22,790 nucleotides of DNA from the IMG/VR virus record IMGVR_UViG_3300033148_001312, positions 2,159 through 24,948 of that record; one strand, given 5' to 3'. The notes beneath the pieces are model-generated. The model had not been told where the DNA came from and did no database searches. It saw only the letters and a program-made list of their open reading frames with translations. A program made the translations under genes and the position numbers. This DNA comes from a virus. How positions within the stretch are numbered: the first letter of the stretch is position 1; each line of letters opens with the position of its first letter. This document shows positions 8,300 to 16,868 of the stretch, piece by piece.

Positions 8300-9667
8300 T
8301 TAAGCTACCAATTCAATCAATCCACTGAACTTACCGATCATGTCGATTCCGTTATCAGCCATGATGTCACATCTGTGAGCATCTACTGAACTTACGATAT
8401 CTACACTGTAATCTGCGAAGTTATCAACAGTTGGTACACCTGCGTCAGCCATACCTTTGATGTAACCTGCGTAGAACTCAGAAGGTCCTCGGTAGATTTT
8501 TTCGATAGCAGGAGCAAGACCTCCACCTTTCACTTCGATTGGATCTAAGTCAAGTGCGAAGCAAGTGTGCTGCTGACGGTATGGGTTGCTAAGTCCAGCA
8601 ACTGAAGTCAACTCTGGGAAGAACTCAGTATCGTTAAGAACTGGAAGCTCTACCATTGCAACTTCAACACCAGCGATAGCGTACATACGTACATCTACAC
8701 CTTTTACTTCTTGACCACCGAATGTGTTCATAGAACCAGCATTCTCAATGTATCCGTCAGTGAAAGTTCTTTGGATGTGCTGCATCATTCCACGACCCAT
8801 GAACAATGTGATAGGAGTAGAACGACTTGCCTTACGGCTCCATACGTTAGCAAGGAAGTTGTCGAACTGAGCCTGAGTCAAAGCAGAAGCAAGTGGAAGG
8901 TACTCACCACCTCTGTTGATGATAGACCATCTTACACCACCGTTCATGTCAGAAAGACCACCTACTTGAGAAGTCCACTGAGCTTGGTTTGAGAATAACA
9001 TCTGCTTCTCCATCTGACGAAGGAATCGCTGTACCATCAAGTCCAACTGAGCATCTCCCCAGAACTTGTCCTTGTAGTAGATACGAGACTTGATGTTCTC
9101 TCTTCGAGAAGCCAAGTAAGTATCACGCTTAACAGCAGAGTAGTTGTAAATCAACTCTGGGAACTCATATAGTGGAGATTTTCCGTCAGAGTAGAAGTTT
9201 GGAGAACTATCTCCCAATACCTTAACGTAAGTTCCAGCAGTTGAGAACGCAGTGTTCATTGCAGCAAGAGTAGACTCAGTTGCCTCCAAAGTAATAGAAC
9301 CTGGAGTAGCTGCGATTACTTTACCTGATACACTGTGGTCAGCAGCAACTACAACGTCACCAACACGGAAAGTGTCAACTGGTGCAGGAGGAGTTCCCTG
9401 TGGCTGAAGTGTAAGAACAAGTGTGTTACCAGCGATTGCACCAGCAGCTACTTGAGCAATAACGTGTCCACGACCCATTACTGATTTCTCGTACTGGTCA
9501 GTATCGAACTGCTTACCGCCTCCGAAAGGCATATTCAAGATGTTAACGATCATTCCGAACTTGTTATAACCTCCTGAAAGGTCATACACGTTACGGAAAT
9601 CGTTACGATCAGACAATGACCGAATAGTCAAGTTGTCTGCAACGTTTAAAGGGCTATTTTGTGCCAT
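8300..9667 (-). CDS. Major capsid protein (HK97-fold, inferred)
   Basis: 455 aa. The start MAQNSPLNVADNLTIRSLSDRNDF and the following 'VNILNMPFGGGKQFDTDQYEKSVMGRGHV' look like major capsid proteins of Bacteroidota phages, and the gene directly follows a scaffold-like gene in the order terminase-portal-scaffold-capsid. Residues about 77-153 form a separate beta-rich insert ('NTLVLTLQPQGTPPAPVDTF', 'GDVVVAADHS', 'GKVIAATPGSITLEA'), as a capsid surface domain would. A P-domain-like helix follows ('QLDLMVQRFLRQMEKQMLFSN'). The leader is A-rich without Shine-Dalgarno, normal for Bacteroidota. The main alternative, another abundant head protein, is unlikely given the gene order. Confidence 0.86.
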   Translation of the reverse strand: MAQNSPLNVADNLTIRSLSDRNDFRNVYDLSGGYNKFGMIVNILNMPFGGGKQFDTDQYEKSVMGRGHVIAQVAAGAIAGNTLVLTLQPQGTPPAPVDTFRVGDVVVAADHSVSGKVIAATPGSITLEATESTLAAMNTAFSTAGTYVKVLGDSSPNFYSDGKSPLYEFPELIYNYSAVKRDTYLASRRENIKSRIYYKDKFWGDAQLDLMVQRFLRQMEKQMLFSNQAQWTSQVGGLSDMNGGVRWSIINRGGEYLPLASALTQAQFDNFLANVWSRKASRSTPITLFMGRGMMQHIQRTFTDGYIENAGSMNTFGGQEVKGVDVRMYAIAGVEVAMVELPVLNDTEFFPELTSVAGLSNPYRQQHTCFALDLDPIEVKGGGLAPAIEKIYRGPSEFYAGYIKGMADAGVPTVDNFADYSVDIVSSVDAHRCDIMADNGIDMIGKFSGLIELVA

Positions 9668-9690
9668 TTTAGATTTCTTTTAAATTTTTA

Positions 9691-10884
9691 TCAAAGAGTT
9701 ATGTTCCCTCCATTAACCCCTCTTCTTCCTGCGGCATCGCCTCTTGCCTTCAAGTATGCGTTGTAATCATTCGTTCTGCCTCCTACTTTTGTGGTTTTTA
9801 AACCCGTTCTCTTCGGTGCAGCACGTTTGATGAACTCTGCCTTCTGACCTTTGACCTTTCCCTGTTGAACTTTATTCTGAAGGACATCCTTCTTGAACAA
9901 ATCCCAGGCGGCAAAGTCAAACATCTTATTGACATTCACAGTACCATCTGCATTAACGAAACCTATCTTACCTGAGACTACGTGATCGTGAATGGCTTTG
10001 GTCATGTCTTCGGTGAGATTTAAACCGTAATAACCCTTACCCTTCATTGAATTAGTAAGTCCCACGAATTGTTCGTGATTTTTTCTTTGTATCTCTTGCA
10101 TTTTCTTCTGCTGCTCAACCGACTGTTCGTTGGTTTCAAACGCAACATTCTTGATTCTATTCTCCTGCTCTGACTTCATCTCTGCTCGCATCTTCCGAAC
10201 TTCAATCTTTCTCTGTGCAGGTGAAAGGTCATCAAACCTATCCATCTCGTACTCAATCTCTTCCTCTGTTAGGTCAAGTTTCTTGATGCCCATTTCATAT
10301 ACCTTCTTGTCAGGCATGGCATCGTAGTCTTTGTCTAACTCAAAAGACTTTAAGTATTCTCTGAAGTTACCGTTACCAGACTGCTTGAACTTTAAGTACC
10401 CATCAATCAATGGGTCGCTTAGTACAGACTCAGCCTGTGCAACCTTTTGCTCCATCTCTTGAAGCTTTTGGCTCTCAGTAACTTTAGGTTCTTCTTTGGC
10501 AGGTTCGTTGTCAAACGAGAATGGGTCTTTCAAGATTGACTCTTGCTTAGACTCCTCTTCCTCTTGGAGTACAATCTCCCAAGCCTCTTCATCGGAAAGT
10601 TCGGAGTTACCCTCACGTTCTTTTACAGCATCGATTTTCTTCAAGTCCTCAACCGCCTGATTCTTTTTATCATCAAGCATCTTTGACTTTAACTCCTCGA
10701 TCTGCTCGGAGAGTTCATCCTCTTCCTTGCCTGGGTTTTCCTCCATGAGCTTTGAGATGATGGATTGCTCCTCATCTTGCTCAAGAGATACCTCTACATC
10801 GTAATTCAAAGAACCCTGTTCCTGTCCTTCTTCCGTGTTCGCATTGTTGTCTTCCTGAACAACATCGTCCTTCATTTCTTCCAT
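9691..10884 (-). CDS. Scaffold-like / head assembly protein
   Basis: 397 aa. The N-terminal 130 residues are extremely acidic (many EE, DE and EEE runs). A coiled-coil-rich middle follows ('ESQKLQEMEQKVAQAESVL', 'QRKIEVRKMRAEMKSEQENR', 'QSVEQQKKMQEIQRKNHEQF'), and the C-terminus is strongly basic ('KGQKAEFIKRAAPKRTGLKTTK', then GRRGVNGG). Acidic coiled-coil protein with a basic capsid-binding tail, encoded just before the capsid gene, is the usual profile of a scaffolding protein. No protease motif was seen, so how the scaffold is removed is not visible here. The gene has its own consensus promoter ending four bases before the ATG, so capsid genes can be expressed separately from terminase and portal. 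Confidence 0.78.
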   Translation of the reverse strand: MEEMKDDVVQEDNNANTEEGQEQGSLNYDVEVSLEQDEEQSIISKLMEENPGKEEDELSEQIEELKSKMLDDKKNQAVEDLKKIDAVKEREGNSELSDEEAWEIVLQEEEESKQESILKDPFSFDNEPAKEEPKVTESQKLQEMEQKVAQAESVLSDPLIDGYLKFKQSGNGNFREYLKSFELDKDYDAMPDKKVYEMGIKKLDLTEEEIEYEMDRFDDLSPAQRKIEVRKMRAEMKSEQENRIKNVAFETNEQSVEQQKKMQEIQRKNHEQFVGLTNSMKGKGYYGLNLTEDMTKAIHDHVVSGKIGFVNADGTVNVNKMFDFAAWDLFKKDVLQNKVQQGKVKGQKAEFIKRAAPKRTGLKTTKVGGRTNDYNAYLKARGDAAGRRGVNGGNITL

Positions 10885-10888
10885 TTTA

Positions 10889-10918
10889 CAAAGTTATATA
10901 TAATTTATTGATTTACAA
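10889..10918 (-). promoter_or_regulatory. Bacteroidota-type promoter for scaffold and capsid genes
   Basis: Minus strand TTG (10916-10918), 19-base spacer, TAACTTTG (10889-10896), then four bases to the ATG at 10884. Both boxes and the spacing fit the TTG / TAnnTTTG consensus. Transcription should begin at or within about two bases of the start codon. Confidence 0.75.
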
Positions 10919-10920
10919 CA

Positions 10921-13206
10921 CTATGCACCCATACCACCAAGACCCTCCTCCTGTCTTTGCTGTTCATAGGTAAGTTCAGCTTCTTTATCTGCAACTGGCT
11001 GCATTGTTTTTTGCTGAAGTTTAGCAGACTCTCTTGCGTTTCTGCCTTGCTCTGCCATCTCCTGCTGCTGCAATGCAAACTGACGCTGACGCTCCTGCTC
11101 CGCTTGTTGCTGTAGCATCATCATCTGCTGCTGCTGCTCTTGTTGCATCTTACGCTTCTTAATCTTGAGGGTCATCTTATCCTTCAGCTCACCGTATGTA
11201 CGTGCAGTTTCAAGTTCGATGTAGTCATCAAAGTCGAACCCTGTCTTGTCTGCATTCTGAGCCATAGCCTGTGCGATGGTCAACAGTCTCTGTCTTGACT
11301 GCTCATCGATAACATCTTCAATGTCAACCTTGACCATCATATCTTCCAACTGGAACTCGGTGGTGTTCTTGAAGAACTTGATAGCATCTTCAGACAGCAT
11401 TACGTCTGCCGCCTCTTCACCATCCATATCCATCAACATGATCTTAGCCTTGTTAAGGATGTACTGAAGTAGATAGGTGTAGTATGTCATAAACCCATCG
11501 TAGTATGTTGCCATACCCAACTGATTCTGACTTATAGACTGCTGCTGCGATCCGTAACCTACATAGCTTGTCAACTGACCCATAGATACTTTAGATGCGT
11601 TGATGATTTCTTTCATCATTCGCTCCTTCTCTTGAATCAACTGCGTGTAACGAATTACGTTTTGGTCAAGCGTCATATCGACTGTCTCAACCATTCTCTG
11701 TCCGTCAAGTACGTTAGGGTCTTCACCGTCCGAACCGTCTGTGACGTGCATTCCATACTTCTTCAAGTTGGCTACAAGTTCACGTACAGTATCTCCTTCT
11801 CCAAGCTTATGTCCGTTAATCAAGTAAACCTTTCCAAGGTCTTTACCGATGTTCTGACGAATCTTGTACTCGTATGCATCGATGTCATCCTGTAGCTTCT
11901 TCATTCTGTCAACTACAGAACGGTTCATTCCCATCATCATGTTAGGGATGAATGTACGTACAGGTAGCATAGGGCGGCTTGGGTTCATTGAGTCATAAAC
12001 CACGTTGTAGTCCTGACCGTAATCTGTAAGGATAGCGTTGCCGATCATAGTGGCTCTGTCTATTCTTAGGTATGTGTAACGCTCTGAGTCGTTTCCGTGG
12101 ACAGGAGTAATGTCTTTACCGCCTTTCTTTTTGTTTACTTTTTTATCTTCTGGAACCTCTGTAATCCAAAATCCTGTAACAACAGCTACCTGTCTGTAGT
12201 TTCTTCCGTCAGGACCGCCCCACCAGTTAAATCCGATGTCCGATCCGCTTGAACCGTTGTAGTGGTTTAGAAGTTCAAATCCGATGCCAGGCGTAGTAAT
12301 AGACATCTCCTTCACTAATTCACGCTCCTCGTCTGTAAGGTCGTATCTGTAGTAAATCTCTTCGGGTGTCATAAACGTAACCCAACCGACAAACTCTGCT
12401 GTCTCGTTGTAGTCTGAGTCGTTGCTGAAGTCTACGATAAGATTGTAAGGTGGAATAACCTCTGTGTATGGTCTTCCGTGCATCTCGTCCACATACACTC
12501 CGCAGTATCTTCCTACAGCGCAGTCTGTAAACGCTCTCATCATCTGATCCTTCAGCCTGTTTCTGTTTACGATGTCGTTGATAAGGTCAAGACCGTACTC
12601 CTCCATCTCATCGATTGGAGACTTCATAACCTTCTCTACAGCCTCGTCAAGGTCGATATTGTTTCCGATACCCTCTGGGAAGAACCCCATACCGAACTGC
12701 TCTTGCGTCTGATTGAAGAACTCAGCAAGGTCTTTCTTGAGCTTTATCATCTGAACCTTCTCAAGCTTCTTTGAGATTTTAGACGGCTCAAGGCTCTCTA
12801 TGGCAATCTTAGTTGAGTTGAGGACCTTTCTGATCCCTCCACGCATATACTCGATCAACTCAAATATCTGCTCTCCCTTTACGTAAGGGGCAGGAAGCTC
12901 ACCGCCTTTATCATCCTCCGTTAGGTACGCAAAGTTGAAGTTCTCCTGCGTACCCATAAAGTATCTGTAGTTGTTGATGATCTGATCTACTGGAGATGCC
13001 TCTGCCCATCTCTTTGTGCTTCTCTTACCCTCTCTCTTTACCTCGTCTGTGTTTGAGGCTATGTTGTAGTGGGTGGCTATGTATCTTACATTCTGAGCGT
13101 ACCAGTTCTCAATAGACCCATACTCTTCCTCTATTTTTTTCTTGTCAAAATAGCTGTCTGGTCTGTCGTAAACTATTTCAAGACTGTGGCTGTTGTCCAG
13201 TATCAT
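10921..13206 (-). CDS. Portal protein
   Basis: 761 aa, the right size for large portals of Bacteroidota phages, placed between terminase and scaffold. It has a helical N-terminus with an aromatic 'NNYRYFMGTQENFNFAYLTE' segment near residues 78-96. A mixed alpha/beta core contains 'RPYTEVIPPYNLIVDFSND' and 'VGWVTFMTPEEIYYRYDL', and a later run 'PMLPVRTFIPNMMMGMNRSVVDRMKKLQDDIDAYEYKIRQ' looks like the wing-to-stem transition. From about residue 680 the tail is strongly Gln/Met-rich ('MQQEQQQQMMMLQQQAEQER'), likely a helical barrel or disordered crown. Portals form the dodecameric DNA channel at the capsid vertex. The start at 13206 overlaps the small gene before it by 29 bases. Confidence 0.85.
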   Translation of the reverse strand: MILDNSHSLEIVYDRPDSYFDKKKIEEEYGSIENWYAQNVRYIATHYNIASNTDEVKREGKRSTKRWAEASPVDQIINNYRYFMGTQENFNFAYLTEDDKGGELPAPYVKGEQIFELIEYMRGGIRKVLNSTKIAIESLEPSKISKKLEKVQMIKLKKDLAEFFNQTQEQFGMGFFPEGIGNNIDLDEAVEKVMKSPIDEMEEYGLDLINDIVNRNRLKDQMMRAFTDCAVGRYCGVYVDEMHGRPYTEVIPPYNLIVDFSNDSDYNETAEFVGWVTFMTPEEIYYRYDLTDEERELVKEMSITTPGIGFELLNHYNGSSGSDIGFNWWGGPDGRNYRQVAVVTGFWITEVPEDKKVNKKKGGKDITPVHGNDSERYTYLRIDRATMIGNAILTDYGQDYNVVYDSMNPSRPMLPVRTFIPNMMMGMNRSVVDRMKKLQDDIDAYEYKIRQNIGKDLGKVYLINGHKLGEGDTVRELVANLKKYGMHVTDGSDGEDPNVLDGQRMVETVDMTLDQNVIRYTQLIQEKERMMKEIINASKVSMGQLTSYVGYGSQQQSISQNQLGMATYYDGFMTYYTYLLQYILNKAKIMLMDMDGEEAADVMLSEDAIKFFKNTTEFQLEDMMVKVDIEDVIDEQSRQRLLTIAQAMAQNADKTGFDFDDYIELETARTYGELKDKMTLKIKKRKMQQEQQQQMMMLQQQAEQERQRQFALQQQEMAEQGRNARESAKLQQKTMQPVADKEAELTYEQQRQEEGLGGMGA

Positions 13207-13399
13207 CTGTTATGAATTTTAAAGCGGCTAAAGGAAGTTCAAATACTCTTCCATCTATGTGTCTTATTACTATTGCGTAAGTGTTTAGTCCATTATTTAT
13301 ATCACCCCTGTACCCCACTGCAAGGAACTCACCTGTTTTATCGTTCCCATCTCTTCCTACCCACCTTACGCTTCTTCCTTTGGCGTTCTTGTGTTCCAT
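13178..13399 (-). CDS. Small SH3-like beta protein between terminase and portal
   Basis: 73 aa. The only ATG in frame is at 13399, inside the 3' end of the terminase gene (34-base overlap), and the stop lies inside the start of the portal gene (29-base overlap). The sequence reads as a small beta barrel: 'SVRWVGRDGNDKTGEFLAVGY', 'NTYAIVIRHIDGRVFELPLAALKFI'. Without this ORF there would be a 159-base gap between terminase and portal in a tightly packed block. No family recognised; a terminase- or portal-associated factor is only a positional guess. Confidence 0.68.
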   Translation of the reverse strand: MEHKNAKGRSVRWVGRDGNDKTGEFLAVGYRGDINNGLNTYAIVIRHIDGRVFELPLAALKFITDDTGQQPQS

Positions 13400-15300
13400 A
13401 TTCCTATACCTGTTTTTGCAGGAAACTCTTCTCCAACTTCAAATATCGGAATTTTCTTCCACTTTGTTACCCTTCTACCTGATTCATCGGTAGTTACATA
13501 ACTAACCTCCTTGTACTTTACAGACATCTTTTTGTTGCTCTTCTTGTACTCATCTCTGTCGTACAGTTCACAGGCAACCAACGCATCTAAAAGGTCGGTG
13601 TTGCTAACGTGGAAGTCTGGTAGTTGATTGATTATCTCCAAGAACCATATCCTGTCTGCGTGATTTCTAAGGTACTCGAAGAATAGATTGTATATCGTGT
13701 CCCTGTTCCACCTATCCTTGTGGAATCCCTTTGCAGCCTTCCTGTCAAATGACTTGGCTCCTGTGATTATTGGTTGGTTTGCTATGTATGCCCAGGTTCC
13801 GTGTTGCCTGTACTGATCCATCAAAACCCTACCCTCGTTACGCTCGATCATGTTCTTACAGTCGTTGTAGTAACGCTGTAGCATCATAGTCTCTTGGTAT
13901 ATCGTAATAGGGTCGTTTGTTCTTCGTTGATAGAACGCAACGTACTCTTGTGTGCTTGGACGCTTTACTATGGTGGAGTGTACGGAACGCTTACCACTGC
14001 TCAACGCTTTTTTAGTATCCATACTGTCCGTGTCTACCATAGGGATAGGGTCAGTTCCAGCTCTGTAATCTTCGCCTGTTACAGGGTGTTCAAGTATCGT
14101 GTAATTGCCTTTGGTGTTAGCTATGGCTACAACCCTCCCTCCCTGCTCAACAAGGTCGTATGTGTTTACAGGTCTTGGTGACTCTACTATGACTTTTTTC
14201 TGTGCGTTTATCTTTGGTAATATGTCTTCAGGAATAATACCTACATTATTCATCTCAAAGATGTCATCGATAGATAGAGGGTATGACTTTACGAAACCTA
14301 TGTAGTCACGCTTATCGTCAGACCTATCAAGATATTCTCTACGCTTCTCTACCCACTCTTTTGCGCCATCCTGATCAGACCATCCGTTCGGACAGAAGTC
14401 GTAGAACTTGCCTGTCTGGTGTCCGTTCTCATCGAACTCAGGCGCACGACTGATACCCATTGTTCCAGGGATAAATACAGTCCTAACATTCAGAGCTTCG
14501 GCTTCCTTCCACATCATCTCTGCCTCCTTGATACCCTCTTCCGACACGATGCCAGCAGAACCACCGAACACTACAGGCGCAATCTTTTCAAAGTCATCCA
14601 TCAGACAAGCCTGTATGGACTGACGTACCTCTGATGCGTAGTCATGCAGGAATAACTCATCGATAAATGCGTGTGCCGCACGTTCCGATTCAAAGTTGGC
14701 TGCATCCTTACGACTATCGCTTGTCTGTCTTGCGAGGATGTTTGAGAAGTTACCAGTGGTCATACCCTCGTTGTCCTTAATGTCTATGGTCATGTAGCCT
14801 GTAAGTCTTTGAGACTTCTTCTCAGGCTTTACCCACTCATCGAACTTGTCGTATGCTACGGCTACCTTTTCGTTGAATAGCTTTTCTGTTTTACTTCTGT
14901 TATTTGATGTCAGGAGCGATGTCGAACCTGGGCTTGTCATAGCCTTCCATAGCGACACTCCTGCCCCAAACAAAGCAGACAGTCCTATACCCCTACGCTT
15001 GTAGATACACAGATCCTGTCCAAGTCTTGTGGCTTCGTAGTATTCATCGATAACCCACTCGTCAACATCTCTCCACCAAGGGTGTATCAGTTGACCTCTC
15101 GGCTGTTTTATCTTTATCTGAGTTAGATAGAAGTAGTGTAGACCCTTTAGCCCTGCGTGTCCTTCCACCCATCTTTCTTGTTCCTGTAACCACCACTTGG
15201 CTTCTTCAGCCTTTGTCATCTTTGGCTTGCCCTCCCACACGAACTTCGGTGGCTTTGGGTTTCCGTTGATGATTATTTCAGGACCCTTCCCTTTGGTCAT
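13366..15300 (-). CDS. terL: Terminase large subunit (ATPase + RNase H-like nuclease)
   Basis: 644 aa, the DNA-packaging motor that binds the portal, translocates DNA with its ATPase and cuts with its nuclease. Visible motifs: a Walker A-like loop KRRGIGLSA (residues 101-109), which lacks the usual Lys before Ser; Walker B 'AAHAFIDELF' with D214-E215; a coupling segment 'VVFGGSAG' (243-250). In the C-terminal nuclease, a first acidic residue lies in 'AGTDP' (D417) and the last in 'NTDLLDAL' (D569/D572), with 'VAFYQRRTND' between as a core strand. The start MTKGKGPEII at 15300 is the first gene of the minus block. A -7-like TATTTTTG at 15319-15326 may promote it, but no TTG lies at the right distance. 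No small-subunit gene is apparent in the window. Confidence 0.92.
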   Translation of the reverse strand: MTKGKGPEIIINGNPKPPKFVWEGKPKMTKAEEAKWWLQEQERWVEGHAGLKGLHYFYLTQIKIKQPRGQLIHPWWRDVDEWVIDEYYEATRLGQDLCIYKRRGIGLSALFGAGVSLWKAMTSPGSTSLLTSNNRSKTEKLFNEKVAVAYDKFDEWVKPEKKSQRLTGYMTIDIKDNEGMTTGNFSNILARQTSDSRKDAANFESERAAHAFIDELFLHDYASEVRQSIQACLMDDFEKIAPVVFGGSAGIVSEEGIKEAEMMWKEAEALNVRTVFIPGTMGISRAPEFDENGHQTGKFYDFCPNGWSDQDGAKEWVEKRREYLDRSDDKRDYIGFVKSYPLSIDDIFEMNNVGIIPEDILPKINAQKKVIVESPRPVNTYDLVEQGGRVVAIANTKGNYTILEHPVTGEDYRAGTDPIPMVDTDSMDTKKALSSGKRSVHSTIVKRPSTQEYVAFYQRRTNDPITIYQETMMLQRYYNDCKNMIERNEGRVLMDQYRQHGTWAYIANQPIITGAKSFDRKAAKGFHKDRWNRDTIYNLFFEYLRNHADRIWFLEIINQLPDFHVSNTDLLDALVACELYDRDEYKKSNKKMSVKYKEVSYVTTDESGRRVTKWKKIPIFEVGEEFPAKTGIGIWNTRTPKEEA

Positions 15301-15374
15301 TAAGATTTTGCTTTGTTACAAAAATAGTTATTTGATTTGACATTATGATTTTATACATTGCCAAAAATTTAGAT

Positions 15375-15545
15375 ATGACTTACAGTTACAAGTGCCAAGG
15401 AAAGTGTAAGATGGTTCAAGACCGTGTTCACGGAATGAACGAGAATCCTGTATTTATGTGCTGCGGAAAGCAGATGAAGAAGTTCTTCGGAACCCCACCG
15501 ATAGGTATTCACGGTGCTAACACTGGCAACAGAAAGGGTACGTAA
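15375..15545 (+). CDS. FmdB-like zinc-ribbon protein
   Basis: 56 aa from ATG 15375. An ATG at 15345 would add ten residues, but FmdB-family proteins usually begin 'M-x-x-Y-x-Y-x-C', which fits MTYSYKC here. Cysteines sit as C-x3-C (CQGKC) and a CC pair in 'FMCCGKQMKKFFGTPP', forming a putative single zinc ribbon; the usual CxxC spacing is altered. The tail 'GIHGANTGNRKGT' is flexible and basic. Such small zinc ribbons are common phage passengers with no firm function. It is divergent from the terminase gene and is followed by a strong terminator at 15599. Confidence 0.72.
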   Translation: MTYSYKCQGKCKMVQDRVHGMNENPVFMCCGKQMKKFFGTPPIGIHGANTGNRKGT

Positions 15546-15563
15546 ATGCTTTGTTATTTTTAC

Positions 15564-15571
15564 TATCTTTG
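15564..15571 (+). promoter_or_regulatory. Orphan -7 element TATCTTTG just before a terminator
   Basis: An exact TAnnTTTG match lies 28 bases before the terminator stem at 15599. The nearest TTG is 10 bases upstream, too close for a consensus -33 element, so this is a weak call. If active, it would produce a transcript of only about 50-60 bases, pyrimidine-rich, ending at the terminator. Confidence 0.3.
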
Positions 15572-15598
15572 TCCTGTTCCTTTCCTTTCTCCTTCCTT

Positions 15599-15631
15599 GG
15601 GGTAGTGCTTTCGAGTACTGCCCCTTTTTTT
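15599..15631 (+). terminator. Strong intrinsic terminator with TTCG tetraloop
   Basis: GGGGTAGTGCT (15599-15609) pairs with AGTACTGCCCC (15614-15624) through 11 bp including two G-U wobbles, closed by a TTCG tetraloop, and is followed by seven T. It ends the FmdB-like transcript and insulates the phosphoesterase cassette. Confidence 0.9.
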
Positions 15632-15645
15632 ATTGACAAAAGTAT

Positions 15646-15653
15646 TATCTTAG
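15646..15653 (+). promoter_or_regulatory. -7-like element TATCTTAG before the phosphoesterase gene
   Basis: TATCTTAG differs from TAnnTTTG at one base and ends four bases before the ATG at 15658, the same spacing as other promoters in this window. It lies directly after a terminator, so a promoter is needed here. No TTG sits 17-23 bases upstream. Confidence 0.45.
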
Positions 15654-15657
15654 CGGC

Positions 15658-16752
15658 ATGGCAAACAAAAGAATGAGACTGTCTCCAGAGGAGATAGATT
15701 TGATAAACGAACACAGAGGCTCAAGCGTTACAAACATCAACAGTAACACAGCCCTTGACCTCCACCTCGCAGAGCGTGGAATAGAAAAAGAAGACGTTGT
15801 ATCTGTCAAGCATTGGCAGACATCAAGTGGTGAACTAAGGTTCTCTGTAGTCACCAAAGAAGATAATCAAGTAAGCACCAAGATTCTTGAAAATACATTT
15901 GACGATATACTTGAGGATATCAAGCAGTGGTCACCTGTTTTCAAGAAGATGGAAAGAGTAACATCGGAAGACCCACATTGCTTGGTTGTAGACCCTGCTG
16001 ACATACACGTTGGCAAGTTGGCTTCAATCAGTGAGACAGGTCAATCCTACGATATGCAGAAGGCAGTGCGTCAAGTAGATTGGGCTATCGATGGAATACT
16101 CTCTAAGGCTTCTGGGTTCAGTATCGACAAGATATTCTTTGTCATTGGCAACGATGTTCTTCACGTAGACACCCCAAGAAGAACCACCACAAGCGGAACT
16201 CCCCAAGACACAAGTGGAATGTGGCACGAGGCTTTCCTTGAGGCTAAGACGATGTATGTAAGAGCTATTGAGAAGATGCTTCCAGTGGCAGATGTACACG
16301 TTATATTCAACCCCTCCAATCACGATTATATGTCAGGTTGGATGCTGGCTCAGACCTTAGAGGCTTACTACAGATTTCATCCAAACGTCACGTTCGATGT
16401 TAGTATCGCTCATCGTAAGTACACTTCCTACGGAGTAAATCTTATTGGAACCAACCACGGAGATGGAGCAAAGCTTGATAGTCTACCTTTAATCATGGCG
16501 CAGGAAGCACCTGACCTTTGGGTGAGCTGCCCTATGAGATATATCTACTGCCATCACATACATCACAAGCAGACACATAAGTTTCTGTCTGGAAAAGATT
16601 TTGTAGGCGTTACAGTGGAATATTTAAGAACCCCGAGTCCTGGAGACTCTTGGCACAGTAAAAATGGCTACATAGGGGCTAAGAAGGCTGTAGAGGCGTT
16701 TGTACACAGTAAGAGACACGGACAGGTAGCACGTATAACTCACAACCTATGA
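15658..16752 (+). CDS. Calcineurin-like metallophosphoesterase
   Basis: 364 aa. The two-metal phosphoesterase motifs appear in order: 'DPADIHVGK' (D112, D115, H117), 'IGNDVLHVD' (N165-D166, in place of GD), 'NPSNHDY' (N221-H222-D223), 'GTNHGDGAK' (H267, D269) and 'YCHHIHHK' (299-303, in place of GHxH). This gives a complete set of metal ligands like those of SbcD/Mre11 and related phosphoesterases. The N-terminal 100 residues ('RLSPEEIDLINEHR', 'SVKHWQTSSGELRFSVV') look like a DNA-binding or recruitment module. Similar proteins occur in phages of Bacteroidota; substrates may be DNA or nucleotides. It heads a three-gene plus-strand cassette, and its TGA overlaps the next ATG. Confidence 0.87.
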   Translation: MANKRMRLSPEEIDLINEHRGSSVTNINSNTALDLHLAERGIEKEDVVSVKHWQTSSGELRFSVVTKEDNQVSTKILENTFDDILEDIKQWSPVFKKMERVTSEDPHCLVVDPADIHVGKLASISETGQSYDMQKAVRQVDWAIDGILSKASGFSIDKIFFVIGNDVLHVDTPRRTTTSGTPQDTSGMWHEAFLEAKTMYVRAIEKMLPVADVHVIFNPSNHDYMSGWMLAQTLEAYYRFHPNVTFDVSIAHRKYTSYGVNLIGTNHGDGAKLDSLPLIMAQEAPDLWVSCPMRYIYCHHIHHKQTHKFLSGKDFVGVTVEYLRTPSPGDSWHSKNGYIGAKKAVEAFVHSKRHGQVARITHNL

Positions 16753-16868
16753 TGTCAAGGGAAACGAGGAGACTCGTTAACAATTCACTTATGATTCTTA
16801 TCCTTATCTTTGCCTCAGCCGCTATTTGGCTGTTAACCCTCTATATGGCAGGAATAATATGGAAATAA
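16749..16868 (+). CDS. 39-aa single-pass membrane protein
   Basis: ATG at 16749 overlaps the phosphoesterase stop (ATGATG with an internal TGA). The product has a basic N-terminus (MMSRETRRLVNN) and one hydrophobic segment, about residues 14-37 (SLMILILIFASAAIWLL...), ending GIIWK, so it should be a small inner-membrane protein with N-terminus inside. The coupled start and the next gene's ATG inside its last codons support a real gene. A holin-like or anchoring role is conceivable but not shown by sequence. Confidence 0.62.
   Translation: MMSRETRRLVNNSLMILILIFASAAIWLLTLYMAGIIWK

Noticed and set aside
15633-15638. TTGACA as a sigma-70 -35 box
   Set aside because: A matching -10 would fall on the start codon, and other promoters here follow the TTG / TAnnTTTG pattern.
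16826-16858. TTG start extending the lysine-rich 57-aa protein
   Set aside because: It would overlap most of the membrane-protein gene; the ATG at 16859 gives the usual short overlap and a sensible N-terminus.
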